Positions 1 through 11,903 of a stretch of 64,000 bases of DNA are shown here, piece after piece. The notes beneath the pieces are model-generated. The model made no database searches. It was not told the origin of the DNA and was given only the letters and a program-made list of their open reading frames with translations. The DNA is taken from assembly GCA_018894105.1 (NCBI GenBank), contig CM032125.1, positions 34,457,032-34,521,031 of the forward strand. The letters run 5' to 3'. Each line of letters opens with the position of its first letter. The first letter of the stretch is position 1. The translations under genes were made by a program, and so were the position numbers. The DNA comes from Jacaranda mimosifolia (lineage: Eukaryota; Streptophyta; Magnoliopsida; Lamiales; Bignoniaceae).

Positions 1-298
1 AGCTTGGAGCCCCAGTCCAAGGCCCACTGAACGAGCTTAACAGTTCCCAACCCAGCCCAACCCACGGATCAGCATCCATCTAGCTTTAGTGCAATGTAGT
101 GGATGGCCCAGTATGTTAAAGCTTGATGAAGCGGCCCGAAACTCAGGGCACAATCCAATGGTATAGTGCTCGCCTAAAGCCCATCGTGCCGAAGTCCAAA
201 GAGCGAAGCCCAGTGTGCCCATACTGAGCCCCAGTCAGTCCAGCCTGGCTCGTCGGCCCAGTGTTTGCTTGCCCATCTACTAGCGGACCAGCGAGATC
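1..298. other. GC-rich repeat-like sequence, unidentified
   Basis: This stretch is clearly richer in G and C than the surrounding AT-rich DNA and contains many GGCCCA/GCCCA hexamers. It stops abruptly near 298, where AT-rich sequence begins. The style resembles the GC-rich first part of the solo LTR at 1290-2102, so it may be part of another LTR, but no boundary or target duplication is visible. Open reading frames here look like chance. The element type is not known. Confidence 0.4.
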
Positions 299-318
299 AA
301 AAAATTATATTATGCATT

Positions 319-629
319 GGTAACGAAAAAATAAAATGCAACAAAATTGCCAATGTTTTAGTAACTAAATATTTTGTTGCGCTATAAAAATCTATTGTAA
401 CTAATATGCTTTTTGGTTACTAATATCATTTTTTTGGTAATGACATGTTTCGTCACCATAAGGTCATCATTCGTAACGAACCATAAGTTTCGTTACTAAG
501 ACTTTTTGCAATGGGCTTTAGGGCACGAAACTTTAGTGACGAAAAATTCATTATCAATATTTTGGGTAATGAATCTGAGCGTTATGGTAACGAAATTAGT
601 CGTTACTAAAAGTGTAATTTGTTGTAGTA
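319..629. mobile_element. CACTA-like (En/Spm) transposon terminus with subterminal repeats
   Basis: The motif GGTAACGAAA and its reverse TTTCGTTACTAA recur in both orientations, near 319, 415, 448, 471, 488, 531 and 586-610. The block ends with TTTGTTGTAGTA at 618-629, which is the reverse of the canonical plant CACTA end CACTACAACAAA with the outermost base changed. Dense short subterminal repeats next to a CACTA-type end are the family signature. The opposite end and any transposase are not in the window, so this is a partial or deleted copy. Confidence 0.55.
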
Positions 630-674
630 ATTTTTGTGTTTTGTTACAACGAAACATGGATTTCTCCAAAGGAA

Positions 675-830
675 AATGGGGTCTAGGGAAGGAGGGATGA
701 AGACGGGAGTAGGGGGGTGAGAAGACGAGTGTGGGGGGGAAGTGAGAAGAGGGGCGGACAAATGTTTGGGGGTGTCAGGGTAGGGTTCAGGGCAGGTTTG
801 GGTATTTTGAAAATATTTTGGGAGGGATTT
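675..830 (+). other. G-run-rich strand with quadruplex potential
   Basis: The plus strand carries a close succession of runs of three to seven G, for example around 711-717, 732-738, 751-754, 769-773 and 777-793, in an otherwise AT-rich region. Such spacing can form G-quadruplexes. No gene is supported here. Confidence 0.4.
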
Positions 831-1027
831 TTTGGTATAAAATTTTTGTGTTCTGGGAAAATAATTGGAGAATGTGTACACGTTTTGGGGTTATCCTGGG
901 AGTTGAAAAATATTTTGGAAAAATGCTAAAGAACAAGCCCTAAATTTCTATATTTATCACTAAATAACATTAACTTCAATTCTCTTTCACTATAAATCAA
1001 AGTTATATTTCTTAAATTTCTTTTTCT

Positions 1028-1219
1028 TCTGCTTTGTCCAAAAGAAGGTTTTCAAAATTGAAACTAATAAAATCTTACCTAATGTCAACAATGTCTCAAG
1101 AAAGACTGAATTGGTTAGCTATGCTATCAATTGAAAAGGAAATATTACAAGAAATTGATTATAAAAATATAATCAATAATTTTGCATTTCAAAAGGCTAG
1201 AAATATAAAACTTAGATAG
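1028..1219 (+). pseudogene. hAT transposase C-terminal fragment (unit A)
   Basis: An open stretch encodes RRFSKLKLIKSYL followed by MSQERLNWLAML and ends in TAG at 1217-1219. This resembles the C-terminal dimerization segment (hAT_C) of TTF-type/zinc-finger hAT transposases of plants, where an S-x-x-R-x-F-S-x-L-K-x-I-K block is followed by a MSQERLN block. Only the last 60 or so residues remain; the catalytic core and zinc finger are absent. Similar fragments occur at 12416-12607 and 59052-59246. Of the three it is the only one without an internal stop. Function as a protein is unlikely. Confidence 0.65.
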
Positions 1220-1289
1220 TAATGTTTTAAATAGGAGATTCTTTCTTTCCATCCCTATAAAGTACGAAATGCTTAATGAGAATACTTAT

Positions 1290-2102
1290 TGATATAGGGT
1301 GGCCCAAAAGGCCCAACGTTCAGACAACGGCCCAGGGCCCATGAGCCACGTCGACCCTGTTCGACCAGGTAGTGGCCCCAAAAGGCCCAGCGTTCAGACA
1401 ACGGCCCAGGGCCCATGAGCCACGTCGACCCTGTTCGACCGGGTAGTGGCCCCAAAAGGCCCAGCGATCAGACAACGGCCCAGGGCCCATTGGACGCGTC
1501 GACTATGTTCGACCAGTCTCCCCCAGGCCCAGGCGGGCGCCTCAGAGCCCTCGGATAGTATCGACCATATTCGACCCCCGTCAAGCTGATAGGAGGTCGA
1601 ATTCTACACAGTACTCTGCCACCGCATTAAATGTGTTGACTGGCATCATGCCACCGCATTTATGGCGCATGCCATCCCCTCACTGTCTGACATGGCAATC
1701 GCCACCCAGTATACCGTCCCGTCCTGTAGCATGAAAGGACATCTAGCTGGCAAAATTCAAACAGGGGAATAGACCAATTGCCCCTTTGAGAAGTTGAAGA
1801 CCCCAAGGGTAAGCCAAGGGCTTACCTGTCATTCCCTGCAAGGGGAAGAATATAAAAACTCCTCTGTCTTGCCTCATAAGGTATGCAAAAAACACACTCT
1901 GAAACTGCCTTACTCCATCGCTAGATACTGCAAATACTGACTTGAGCGTCGGAGGGCCTAAGCCAATGGCCACTCGGCTAGCCTAATGTTTACCTTGATC
2001 GCAGGATTCTCAAGTATCATCAACGGAAGATCTCCACCTTAGAGGTTAAATCTAATATAGATCGGAATCGGAGCACCTGTATCACGATTCGGACCCTCAT
2101 CA
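1290..2102 (+). mobile_element. Solo LTR (813 bp) with 5-bp target duplication
   Basis: The element begins TGATATAGGG and ends CCCTCATCA, giving the TG...CA ends of an LTR with short inverted termini. It is flanked by a perfect 5-bp duplication CTTAT at 1285-1289 and 2103-2107. Units B (about 12680) and D (about 59305) have the uninterrupted sequence, so the boundaries are confirmed by two empty sites. A TATA-like GAATATAAAA lies near 1848 and a GAGCGTCGGAGGG stretch near 1943. No internal coding region is present, so it is a solo LTR. It is most likely Gypsy-type from its GC-rich style, but the lineage is not certain. Confidence 0.85.
1301..1517 (+). repeat. 74-bp tandem repeat, three copies, inside the solo LTR
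   Basis: The segment starting CAGACAACGGCCCAGGGCCC recurs at 1321, 1395 and 1469, a period of exactly 74 bp. Copies one and two are nearly identical; copy three is more diverged at its end. It lies in the 5' (U3-like) part of the LTR, where tandem repeats often act as enhancers in retroelements; that role is inferred only. Confidence 0.9.
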
Positions 2103-2232
2103 CTTATATATTAAAAATTAAATTTTTTATTAAATATATTAGAGGCCTCATTTTTATGTCTCGTCTTGGGCCTCCAATTTTATTAAGACAAACTTAGTGA
2201 TATCAAGCACCTTGATGCCAAAAAGGCAACAT

Positions 2233-5200
2233 TCAAGGTCCTCCATTTTTAATAGGAAGCCGGTCACTTGTTGATTTCTCATTTCCAAAATCTTGCCCTC
2301 CCCACTTCTGCATGCGCTTTGTTGTTTGCTCAACCTGCAAATTGGTACATAGTTTCTTAAAAAGACATCAAAAAAGTTGTTTTCTTTTTAATCGGAAAAT
2401 AAATTAAAAAAAAAACCCTAAAAAAATAAAGCAAAATGACTAGTTAGAACCTATGACTGCACAAAACCAAGCTTGAGATTATGAAATAATCTTGAAGAAA
2501 TGTAATAAAATAAATACAATTTGCGTTGTGTCTCAAAAGTTATAAACTAATGGAATTTGATATTCGGATTAATTAGGATTTGTATTCTGGCTTGGTTAGA
2601 ATTAATTTGCTTTGATCCCGTATTTGTTTTCTTATCCTATCTAGTTCCACTTCTATTTCCTCTTATAAATAGAAGTGTTCTTTGGTTATTTGGAACGTCG
2701 TTTGGGTGAAACCTCAAGGAGAGACTTTAAAATCTCCTAGTTGTATCTTTTTCAAATTAGTAATGAAAATCCTACTAGCCATGTCTAGATAATGTAGTTC
2801 AAATTTTGGTGAATCACGTAAATCCTTGTGTTGCTTATTTTACGCTCTCAATCTCGTGCTGCAACTTGCTTAGCATTCAATAACGAAAAAACAAAAAACT
2901 CAAGGCCACTAGCAATTGGACCAGAAGATTTGAACTGTTAAAACTAACCTCCTTGTTCCAATTGGTTTTGTATAGCACCAGCATGAGCAACAATGTCTGC
3001 AAAGCTATTCCAGCTATCATGCCCGCCCAAAGTCCCTGCAAAAAATAAAAATATAACATAAGAACTTCATTTGTGCTGTCTTTGGGCAGTATTATAGCAG
3101 ACCAACAATAAATTTTTGGGACCTAAATATACTATAGATGCTTGTAAATAATCAAAATAACTTACCAGAACTCCAAAATGAGCCACATAACCAAGAATAT
3201 ATCCAAAAGGCAGACCAAAAATATAGTAACAAGCGAAGTTGATGTAAGCCACCAGCGCTTGCCATCCGCCTCCTATGGCAACACCTGCATTTTCGATCCA
3301 AAAGACTCAGATGAGGAGAATATAGTTCGTTAATTTGAATATTTATTATATATAATTCAATAGCATGCCTGATATCACTGGCTGGATGCTATTGAGCACC
3401 ATTGTAATTCCAAGTAGGCCTGAAAGATGAGCCACGGCCCGTCTCATATCTTCACTCTCAGTAAAAATAATAGGAAAGTAATTTCTAGTTGCAAGGACAA
3501 GAATCATGCAAAGAATCCCAATCAGAAGGGATTGGAAAAGAGTCACTTAGACTGAATATCTGGCCGCTCTTGGATGTCCCATGCCAAGCTCGTTCGAGAC
3601 CCGAACGCTAAAATGGGAAGAAATTTGAAGATAAATGTTGCAGACCATATAGAAATAGAGAGCTAGAATACACAAAAATAGGGAGTGATTTATATTAATA
3701 TTTCACTTTATAGTAGCATTGATTCCTATGAATATCATTGTTTCCCAGCTATCGACATTCATGCTACATGACAAACCGAAGAAAATATTAATACTTTAAA
3801 GAGAATGTATCGACAAGTATGTGCTGAATAAAGATCATGTGGCTGTTAACAATGATAAACAACATAATGTATCTATGTCACTCAGCAAAACAATACACGT
3901 CTCAATTCCTCAGAATATAATGCCATAAATCGTAAAATTTGCTTCTATTATCAGATATTGATATAGTCCAATAATGCCCAAAGGACACATAAGTAAAAAT
4001 CCCAAATAACAAATATGATTTAATTGGATGGACTACTAAAGTGCACCCAGATGTGCCATTAATCCCAAATGAGATTGACCTTCCAAAGACTCGATTAATA
4101 TAAATACCAATTCTCAATCAATATAAATACCAATTTCCACTGCAAAAAAGAACATTGAAACATATTTTCAGACTCGACCACTATTTCTACGTGGGTGCAT
4201 TCTTGAAGTAGAAACTCACTACTCAATATTTTCCGAAAAGGCCATGGAATCCAATTTCTGTGCAACATTATACAATACATCATGAAGAATATATTATCAT
4301 AGTGCATAAATCATAATACAAATAGCTAAAGTTGGCTCTTCTTTCAAATTAGCAAATGAAATTTTGTATCCCATATGTTTAACAGATCATAAGAAAGTAA
4401 TTTATGCTCACCATATAGAAAGGGCACCAACTGAAGTTAACAGCATTATCAAGATGGCCAGTGAGGATAATGATGCTCATCATATACCATATCTCCAGGC
4501 ATAGCATAACAGCAGATGCCAAAGACAGTCTTACAAAAGCCCAAATGTTGTCAAAAGCAGCCCAAGAGAGCCCCTTCCAACCATCCTTACACCAAACAAC
4601 AACATAAACAGATTGCGAAATTGCAGTGCCCCAACCCGTTAGATCATATGCTACGGCTGCGCCGGTTGCTCCCCAAACAAATACATCAATAAAGAGCCAA
4701 CAGAAAAAAGTTGTTGAAAGCAGAGTAATTACTCCGATCCATGCAAGAATGGTAACTTTGCTCTGGGATTGAAGAAACTTTTGGGTCGGAAAAATAACAG
4801 CTAGGGCACATAGCTGAGGGAGTATCATGAGGGTGTAAATTCCTGCCAAATTGGCTATTTCATCCTGTTGTCCAAGTAACTTAAGAATTGGGGTGGCAAA
4901 TATATAGAGTGGAGAAACAAGAACGCAAGTAGCTAAACAAATTATAATGGAGCGTTGCATGTAAACGCCGAGCATGTGAACTTGTCCAGCACCAAATGCC
5001 TGACCACAGAGAGTCTCAAGGGCACTCCCCATACCAAGCTACAAAATATTGCAGATAATTCCATATCAGATTCTTCCTATCTCAGGTTTCAATATTAGGA
5101 ACACAAATAATGTGTCATATGTAAAATACCAAATGATCTACGTCCTCTAGGACAATGCAGTTAGATCATCATGTGTATCAACATAAGGAAACAAAAAAAA

Positions 5201-6439
5201 AAAAAAACTCCTATATAATAACAAGAACTAAAAATCTGAATTTTGTGAATATATTTGAATAACTATCATCAATACACGTAATGGATGTACAAAAGAAACA
5301 AATGTATTTTCAGATAAAACTTCTTGGACTAACATTTCTTTCTTGAGAGCTGTATTGGTTTTAACCATGCATTAATATATAGTCAAGATGCTACAAATCC
5401 ATTGTATTGCCTTTTCCCATTAACACTTTTGCTTTTTTTGTTTTATCTTGTAAAAGAGATCTGTGCAAGGCAATAACTTTGGACATCATAAGGTAAATTT
5501 AATTTTACATTGACTCAAACCTCAATTTGTTGGAGTATAAAAATGTTATATCACAAAACGCCAAGTATCATATGGACAGAAGACATAGCCTCTATATATA
5601 GGAAAAAGAATTGACAATTATTGGGGAAAAAAAATTATAGCTACTGAAATCTCATAATACTCATCATAAGCTTGATAATAATTTGGTAGTTAATTAGAAA
5701 AATAAAGCATTCAAATTATAATAAAAACACGTAAATCCAATATACAATAAAAATGATGGTGTAAATAAGCCCATGTATTAATTACTAAATCTAATTTTAT
5801 TAAACAAATCAAGAACAAAAACCACACAACAATAGCATACTAAGAGAAAAAGGGGGAAAGAAGCAAAAATGAAACCGTCACCCTTAATATTTCTCTAGTT
5901 TAAATCCTCTATTACATTCTCTATCCGATCTCATAAATATATGATATATTTTAAATATTTTCTTATAAAAATAATTGATTGAGAATCAATTATACATGCA
6001 TTGCAATCAGATGGAATAGAGAGATTCGAAAGTGATATTTCTCACCACATGCAAACTATCAAGAAAAGAAAAACAAGATAAATGAAGACCAATCACAAAT
6101 AAACACACGAAAGGACAATCAAAAACTATATATGCAATAAATAGTAAATGAACTGACCAAGAATCCGAAAGAAAAGGTAGAGATAACTGAGAGTGCAATA
6201 GAAAAAGCGGAGAGCTCGATATCTCCGATATGGCCAACGAACGCGCTGATGACGGACATGTTTCCGTACTGGGTTAGGAACTGTAAAGCTATGGGACCGC
6301 CGATCCTCCACAGCCTGGCTGATTCTATGTAGAAAACTCCCCGCCATGCTTTTAACCCCTTCAAGGTCGGCAGGTAGTCTCCGTCGTCTCCGGTCAGCTG
6401 GAGGTGGCCGGAGCTCGGTTCTAGCAGCGGTGCCTCCAT
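2233..6439 (-). pseudogene. MATE-family transporter paralogue A, recently inactivated
   Basis: MATE (DETOXIFICATION/DTX) proteins are 12-helix membrane antiporters that export secondary metabolites or load them into the vacuole. Exons, in transcription order, are 6439-6158, 5038-4412, 3763-3707, 3607-3369, 3284-3166, 3035-2949 and 2334-2233. The start MEAPLLEPSSG at 6439 is chosen because paralogue B begins there; an in-frame upstream ATG exists at 6481. Exon 2 carries CGQAFGAGQ and FPTQKFLQ, exon 4 VRVSNELGMGHPRAA. Two lesions break it. An extra base at 4437-4438 makes exon 2 627 bp instead of 626 and shifts the frame. TAA at 3547-3549 in exon 4 replaces the Tyr codon found in B and D. Intron 4 uses a GC donor. 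The other exons are well kept, so inactivation looks recent, or one lesion could be an assembly error. Confidence 0.88.
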
Positions 6440-6537
6440 TGGGTGCCGGTGGTCGTGGGAGTGGGTGATCGGGAGGAACACGAAGGTGCTCTCGAGTTAC
6501 CGTTTGTAATATGTTATCACATGGTTCCCTAGGACAG

Positions 6538-6549
6538 AATAATATATAG
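6538..6549 (-). promoter_or_regulatory. Putative TATA box of gene A
   Basis: On the minus strand CTATATATTATT lies about 100 bp upstream of the ATG. The same sequence is conserved at the same distance in paralogue B (17469-17479). A MITE inserted directly on its upstream side (6550-6882) separates it from the rest of the promoter. Confidence 0.5.
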
Positions 6550-6882
6550 GGAATGTTCGGTTATTTTTTCGTGCGATTTTATTATATATTTATTATGTAA
6601 ATTGAGAGAATGTGAAAGTGGTATATTTGTTTATGTTTTGAATGAGACATTTCTTATTATAGTAGTCAACTCAATACTTTTTTATTGAATTTTTTGGGTG
6701 AAAATGGAATTGAGTGATTTTTTTATTATTAGAATAATAATAATAATATATATATATATGTATATGTATATATTAGAAAATGAAATTTTTTTAGAAAAAA
6801 TAAGAATATGTTTAGTTATATTTTCCCAAAATAATTTTGTTCTAGGAAAACATAATCAAAGGAAATATAACCAAACATTCTC
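6550..6882. mobile_element. MITE inserted at the gene A promoter
   Basis: About 333 bp with inverted ends, GGAATGTTCGGTTAT on the left and ATAACCAAACATTCTC on the right. ATAG flanks both sides (6546-6549 and 6883-6886). Paralogue B has the uninterrupted sequence at about 17479. The interior is AT-rich with an AAT/AT microsatellite near 6730-6775 and no coding potential. The family is not assigned. Confidence 0.7.
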
Positions 6883-7792
6883 ATAGTACTAAATGTCACA
6901 ATTACAGCTAGCAACTCCATGTGAAAACTACTTTTCTATTCCCAACTTGGGCAAAGTGTCGAGATTTTACAAGTAGAAATTTTAATAAATACACCAACAA
7001 AGTATTTGCTAAGTGGCTAATTGGTCGAGTAGTATTGCTTTCATGCTTAGAGAAGCTTATCAAAATATCTTAATGTTTGAAAGCTCGTAAAATGTTATAA
7101 AGTGTTTGATAATTTTTTTAAAAAGAGATATTAGGGTTTTATAAGTTTTTTTAGAAAAATTAAAGAGTTTGTAATTTATTTTTAAAATTTCTTCTGATTT
7201 TAACCATGTTAATTATAAAATTATTTAATATCTAGTAAGTTTTAAAACTTTATTTTATCCAAATACTTTACAGGTTTATTTTTAAAATAATATCTAGTAT
7301 TTTATGAATTTTAAAAATATTTTAAAAATGCATAAATTAAAAAAATATTTTAATAAATTTAGCCAGATACCCTCTTTTATGTTTGAAGTCCGAAGTTTGA
7401 ACATAATAAATTCTAAGTGCGCATATATATACATACATAAATAAATAAGGAAAACTACGAAGCACTTAATAATTTTAAACAACATAATAATCAAGGAAGT
7501 TCGTAAGATCTAAAACATTAGAAATTATAATTTGGGTCAACGCCATAAATTACCACTATATTAAATAAAGAATCTATTTTCCAATGAAGAGAGTAGTTTA
7601 TGTAAGGATTAAGGGGGTAATTTATTTGAAAAATAAAATTTATGATTTTCAAAGAAAAAAATAATAGTCGAATATACGTATCAATTACTATGATTAAATT
7701 TTAAAATTATCAAATACAAACAACTAGCCGAATGGTCAGTTCAGGTGCTATGACAAAAGCTCGTCCTTCCAAAAGCTAAACTTTTCATCCTA

Positions 7793-9364
7793 TAAAAATC
7801 ATTAAAATTAAAAAAATACATTATTCCCAAATCAAAATATATAAAAAAAAATACTATATCAAATATAAATTAACACTAACATTTTTCTGAAAGACTCAGC
7901 TAAATAGCCATCTTTATGATAGTCTTTGGATTTCACTTTATAGCTGAGATGAGATAATAGATTTTTATAAAAAAAAAACCATGCTATTGATTTCATGAAT
8001 TATTTTTTTTTCAAATTTATCATAAACAAATACGTTTATATACATTAAATGTGCTCGGTGAAATATAAAAGAATAATTTTTAATTTCTAAAATATTTTAT
8101 TTTACAATAATGTTCATTTTATTCATATCATTAAGAGTCAAAATTTTAATATATGAGAGAATTTATTATTTAAGAACATAAAATGAATTTATTTGAAAAT
8201 GTTAATCAGTATCAGAGATAATTTTCAAGCACTAAATTTATAAATTATACATAAACTACAAATGGTTGAAATATTTAAAAAGTAACCAAGAAATAATAAG
8301 AAAAATAGAGCATAACATTTTTATTCAATATTTTTTTTAAATTATAAATGAGCAAATAAATATAAAATATAAAATATTCCTTTCTAGGAAAATATGTAGA
8401 AAAACTGCGTTCAAGTATCATTAATATTTTTTCCTTTCAAACTTAAAAATAAAAATAAAAACACACCAAAACTCGTGTTGACAATATAACAAATTTTAAA
8501 CTTTCAAATCAAAATAATAAATAAAAATAGGATCCAGCATTTGGAATGTCGACCTTATCTTGGAGAACTTAAAACATAAGTTGGCATTTAAGATGCCGAG
8601 ATCATTTTAGCTTTTGTATAATATATGTCGAAAATTATAATATTACTTTTTTTATTTTAATATAACACACGTGTAATATAATATATTAATTTATATATAA
8701 TAAAGAATTAGATATTTTTGAATTGGTAGTCGTATTTTCATAATGTTTTTATTTAATCTATAAAAATAACTATGTAATTACAAGCAAAATGAAGTTAGTA
8801 AAATCTATCTAAAAATATAAATTTATTTGTGATGCTGTTCGAAAATGAAGTTGAGGTCTTTTTCGAAAATCAACGAATTTAATGAATTGTTTGCTTCGGA
8901 ACACTTTTGCATAGAATTGAAGCTCTTGATTTTTTGTTAATGATTTTTCGTATCTGATTTGAATTAAAAACTTGGTATTTATAGTGATTGAATTCTTAGT
9001 AGGCTTTGGTCCACTTGAGTTTAGATGTCCATCTTATTTATTTAATTTGTCATTATAGTTTATTTTTACTTTTTTACCTCTAAAGATATAATTTGCCATG
9101 TCAATTTATAATTAAAAACTACAAAAGCCAAATATAACTTTCTATAAATTTTTCAAATAAAAATTAATTTAAATACAATTTTGTATAGATAACAAACAAA
9201 TATTTAACCACAACTACTATAATTTGACTGTCAACAAATTAAAATTTACATATAATATATTAAAAGTAAATGATTAAATATGATATATATTAATTTAAAA
9301 ATAAATTTATGTGCTCAAAGAAAAGGTGTCGCTATGTAGAATAACAGCACCTTTATTCCTAATA

Positions 9365-9413
<49 letters not shown>

Positions 9414-9680
9414 AACCATATATATGTGTATATATATCATATGCCTTGATTTTGTCTTATTCTAACCATTTGCTTGCTAGATTCACTTGATTTTAGATTT
9501 ATCAAAGGAGCATTTATTGTTTACTTTTTTTAAAAGGAACAATATATTTATTATATTTATTTCTATATTGTCAACATCATGGGCATAATCATATTAAATC
9601 ATAAATAGCAATATCCCCATTATATTGGTTGGAATTCATTCGGTAGTTACCAACCAACCGGAGAGTAGAAAGCTCCTAGT
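7793..9680. other. AT-rich block present upstream of A but absent upstream of B
   Basis: The flanks of A (to about 7790 and from about 9680) match a continuous stretch upstream of B near 18500-18600, so about 1.9 kb is extra in A or deleted in B. No clear inverted ends, target duplication or coding sequence were seen. A short hairpin-like segment AAGGTGTCGCTATG near 9325 resembles motifs in the MULE-like element at 27800. Confidence 0.45.
9364..9413. repeat. Compound (TA)n(GA)n microsatellite
   Basis: About 24 bases of alternating TA are followed by about 24 bases of alternating GA, a perfect compound dinucleotide repeat. Confidence 0.97.
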
Positions 9681-9689
9681 TTTGTTTCC

Positions 9690-11600
9690 TATATTGACTA
9701 TTGATAATATGTGTGGATGTGGATCAAGCTTTGTGTACCAGACCAATGGAAAGATTTCGCGCAAACACATGTAGATTTTTTAGAACATTACATTTTCCTG
9801 ATAATTCACGTGATACAGCGTATTTGCTCAAATGTCATGCTAGTAAAGATTTTGAAAAGTACTAAAGGTTAATTGGCTGAATTCATTATTGAGAAAACGT
9901 GTTTCAGTAAATGGACCGTCGTATATAAAAGAAATATCTATAAAGTAAAAGATGACTTGGATCAAAGATTCTAATCTAACTTTTATAAATACCCCTTAAA
10001 TTGACTGAAGGAGAAATCTAATTATTTTTATACTTGAATTATTTTTTGAAATGGCTCCCTAATTAGGGATCATACTTATCATTTTTTAACACGAAATTTT
10101 AAGAAAAATTTTGAAGTGGAGTTAATCCTACATCACAAATCAAAAAGATGGGTTAATTAAAAGCTTTTTACTTTGTATTAATCAAATATATTTTAAGACA
10201 AAGAGATAATTAAAATAATGTTAAGGATCTTTTATGTATGTTGTATTTTCATTTATATAATACCATGAAATGAGCTTGAAGTAAGACACACAAAAGCATT
10301 ATAAACATATAATAATGTTGCAACTATTTAATATTCTTTTAACATAGCACGAAGTAATGGGCTTGAAAGCAAATGATTTGACTCAACTAATAATTGTTCC
10401 GTCCAATGGCTTGTAGTCTAATGACATCAGTCTTTTCTATTATATGGGAAGTATCGTATTTGAACCCGAATGCATTCTTTTGTGCACCTCATGTGTGCAC
10501 CTAGTTGTGAAGTTCGTATTTTCATTTAATTGATTTGATAATTGAAATATATTGACTTGTTGTAAAGATAATCTTCTTAATTTGATAATTGAATTTTATT
10601 GACTATTTGTAATGTTCTCTCAAATAATAATAATAATAATGATTGTTTGTTTTAATAATCACTGTGGATTCTAGTGGTACAAACATATTTGATTAGCAAA
10701 ATATTTAGCTATAAAAATCTGGTTATTTAATGTGTGACAAAATATTGATAAATATATTGATCTATATGCATATAAAGTTAAGATAGTCAAATTCATGTCT
10801 CTTGTAATGCTAGGCACTTCTTAGTGACGGAAGTTCAACGTGACAATATTAATAGTCCACACGGTTCGGAAAGAGAGGGGTCTTCTTATTTTTCTCTACT
10901 ATTTTATCTTTTTAACTCAATAACTAATATGAATAAAATAACGAATTTACTTGCTACCTCAAATAAGTAAGTAGAATTGGAATCTTTTTGGGGAAAAAAG
11001 GGAAGAAAATGATGAAATTTGGCATGGATAACTTTAGATATGTCCAGAATAAGATGAATATTTCAATATTACTCTTGAATTTACTTTTCTTTGTCTGGAG
11101 TGAATTTGAGTTGACCGATCACCAGATTAAAGATCCAAATTAGACTACACCAATCACAGCCAATTGCTAATAGCATCTATAAGTATATATAATAAATAAT
11201 TTTTGGGTAAATTGTGTTTACTATTACTGAAGTTTGGTGAAATTACAAAAAGATCCTCACTTTTTTAAAAATTATATAATAACCTCCCTAAACTATGTCA
11301 GCTGTCTAATAATTTACTCTAATCGTTGGATGCAATTATGATTTTTCCATTCATCGTTAAAAATAGTACATGAAATTTAAAAATTGCCCTTCTAATTAAT
11401 GACCCATTGAATGAAAATACAAAAATATCCTTATGTCCCAATAAAAAATACCCTTATGTAAATACCATAATTATTTTTTGTAAACTATCTTTTGACATTT
11501 ATACCTCATTTCCTTCAAATACCAATTTTAGCATCAAAGGATTTTCGTTCAGCAATCTCTCAACAACCCTAACTCTTTTTGCTTTCAAAATTTAGGATCA
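9690..11600. repeat. Segmental direct repeat, copy 1 (upstream flank of A)
   Basis: This flank aligns with 18590-21310 with many small differences, for example GGACCAATGGAAAGATTT-like blocks near 9745 and 18640 and TCAAAATTTAGGATCAAA near 11584 and 21292. It shows that the MATE unit was duplicated together with at least 2 kb of 5' flank. No gene is supported in this copy. Confidence 0.75.
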
Positions 11601-11639
11601 AACCAACGAATTTAGAGAGAGAAACAGAGAGAGATGGGT

Positions 11640-11857
11640 GCCGTGCAGCAGGGTTTAGGAAATAAGGAAAGGAAAAAAACAAATAAACAAATAAACAAAC
11701 AAACAAATATTGAACTAAGGCCATTTCAGTCATTTTAATTGGGTGGGGAGTGAAGTCAAAATTGAAACTTTACATGGGGAGTCCAAACTAAAAAATACAT
11801 GATGGGGGACTACATCCTAAGTAAAAGTGGGTTTGAGGATTTATAAATAAGTTGCCC
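11640..11857. mobile_element. MULE right terminal fragment, unit B
   Basis: Matches the right terminus of the large MULE at 58280-58500, ending in AAGTTGCCC at 11857. It is followed by TTAAATAAG (11858-11866), the same 9 bases that flank the left end of the large MULE in unit D. The preceding part (about 11217-11600) holds AT-rich terminal-repeat-like DNA of similar style, and the left boundary is not resolved. Confidence 0.5.
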
Positions 11858-11903
11858 TTAAATAAGCTCAAAAGCTCCATGAATTGAGTATTGAAGTGGT
11901 ATC

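Larger units (their letters stand above)
928..2196 (+). mobile_element. Decayed hAT element, copy in unit A (interrupted by a solo LTR)
   Basis: This copy matches the hAT remnants at 11904-12748 and 58546-59404. Its transposase-side end is at 2196 and is followed by GTGATATC (2197-2204), matching 7 of 8 bases of GTGGTATC that flanks the other end in units B and D. This fits an 8-bp hAT target duplication. The left end is missing: homology to the other copies begins only near 928. Sequence 1290-2102 is a later LTR insertion. The element sits about 30 bp beyond the stop codon of MATE gene A. Confidence 0.6.

Noticed and set aside
1..298. GC-rich start considered as contaminant or organelle DNA
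   Set aside because: No organelle or bacterial gene is visible, and GC-rich LTRs of similar style occur 1 kb away.
1273..1455. Minus-strand frame rich in repeats inside the solo LTR
   Set aside because: It is produced by the 74-bp tandem repeat, not by a gene.
6440..6481. Upstream in-frame ATG of gene A (6481) as the true start
   Set aside because: Paralogue B lacks it and starts at the MEAPLLEP codon; the 14-residue extension is not conserved.
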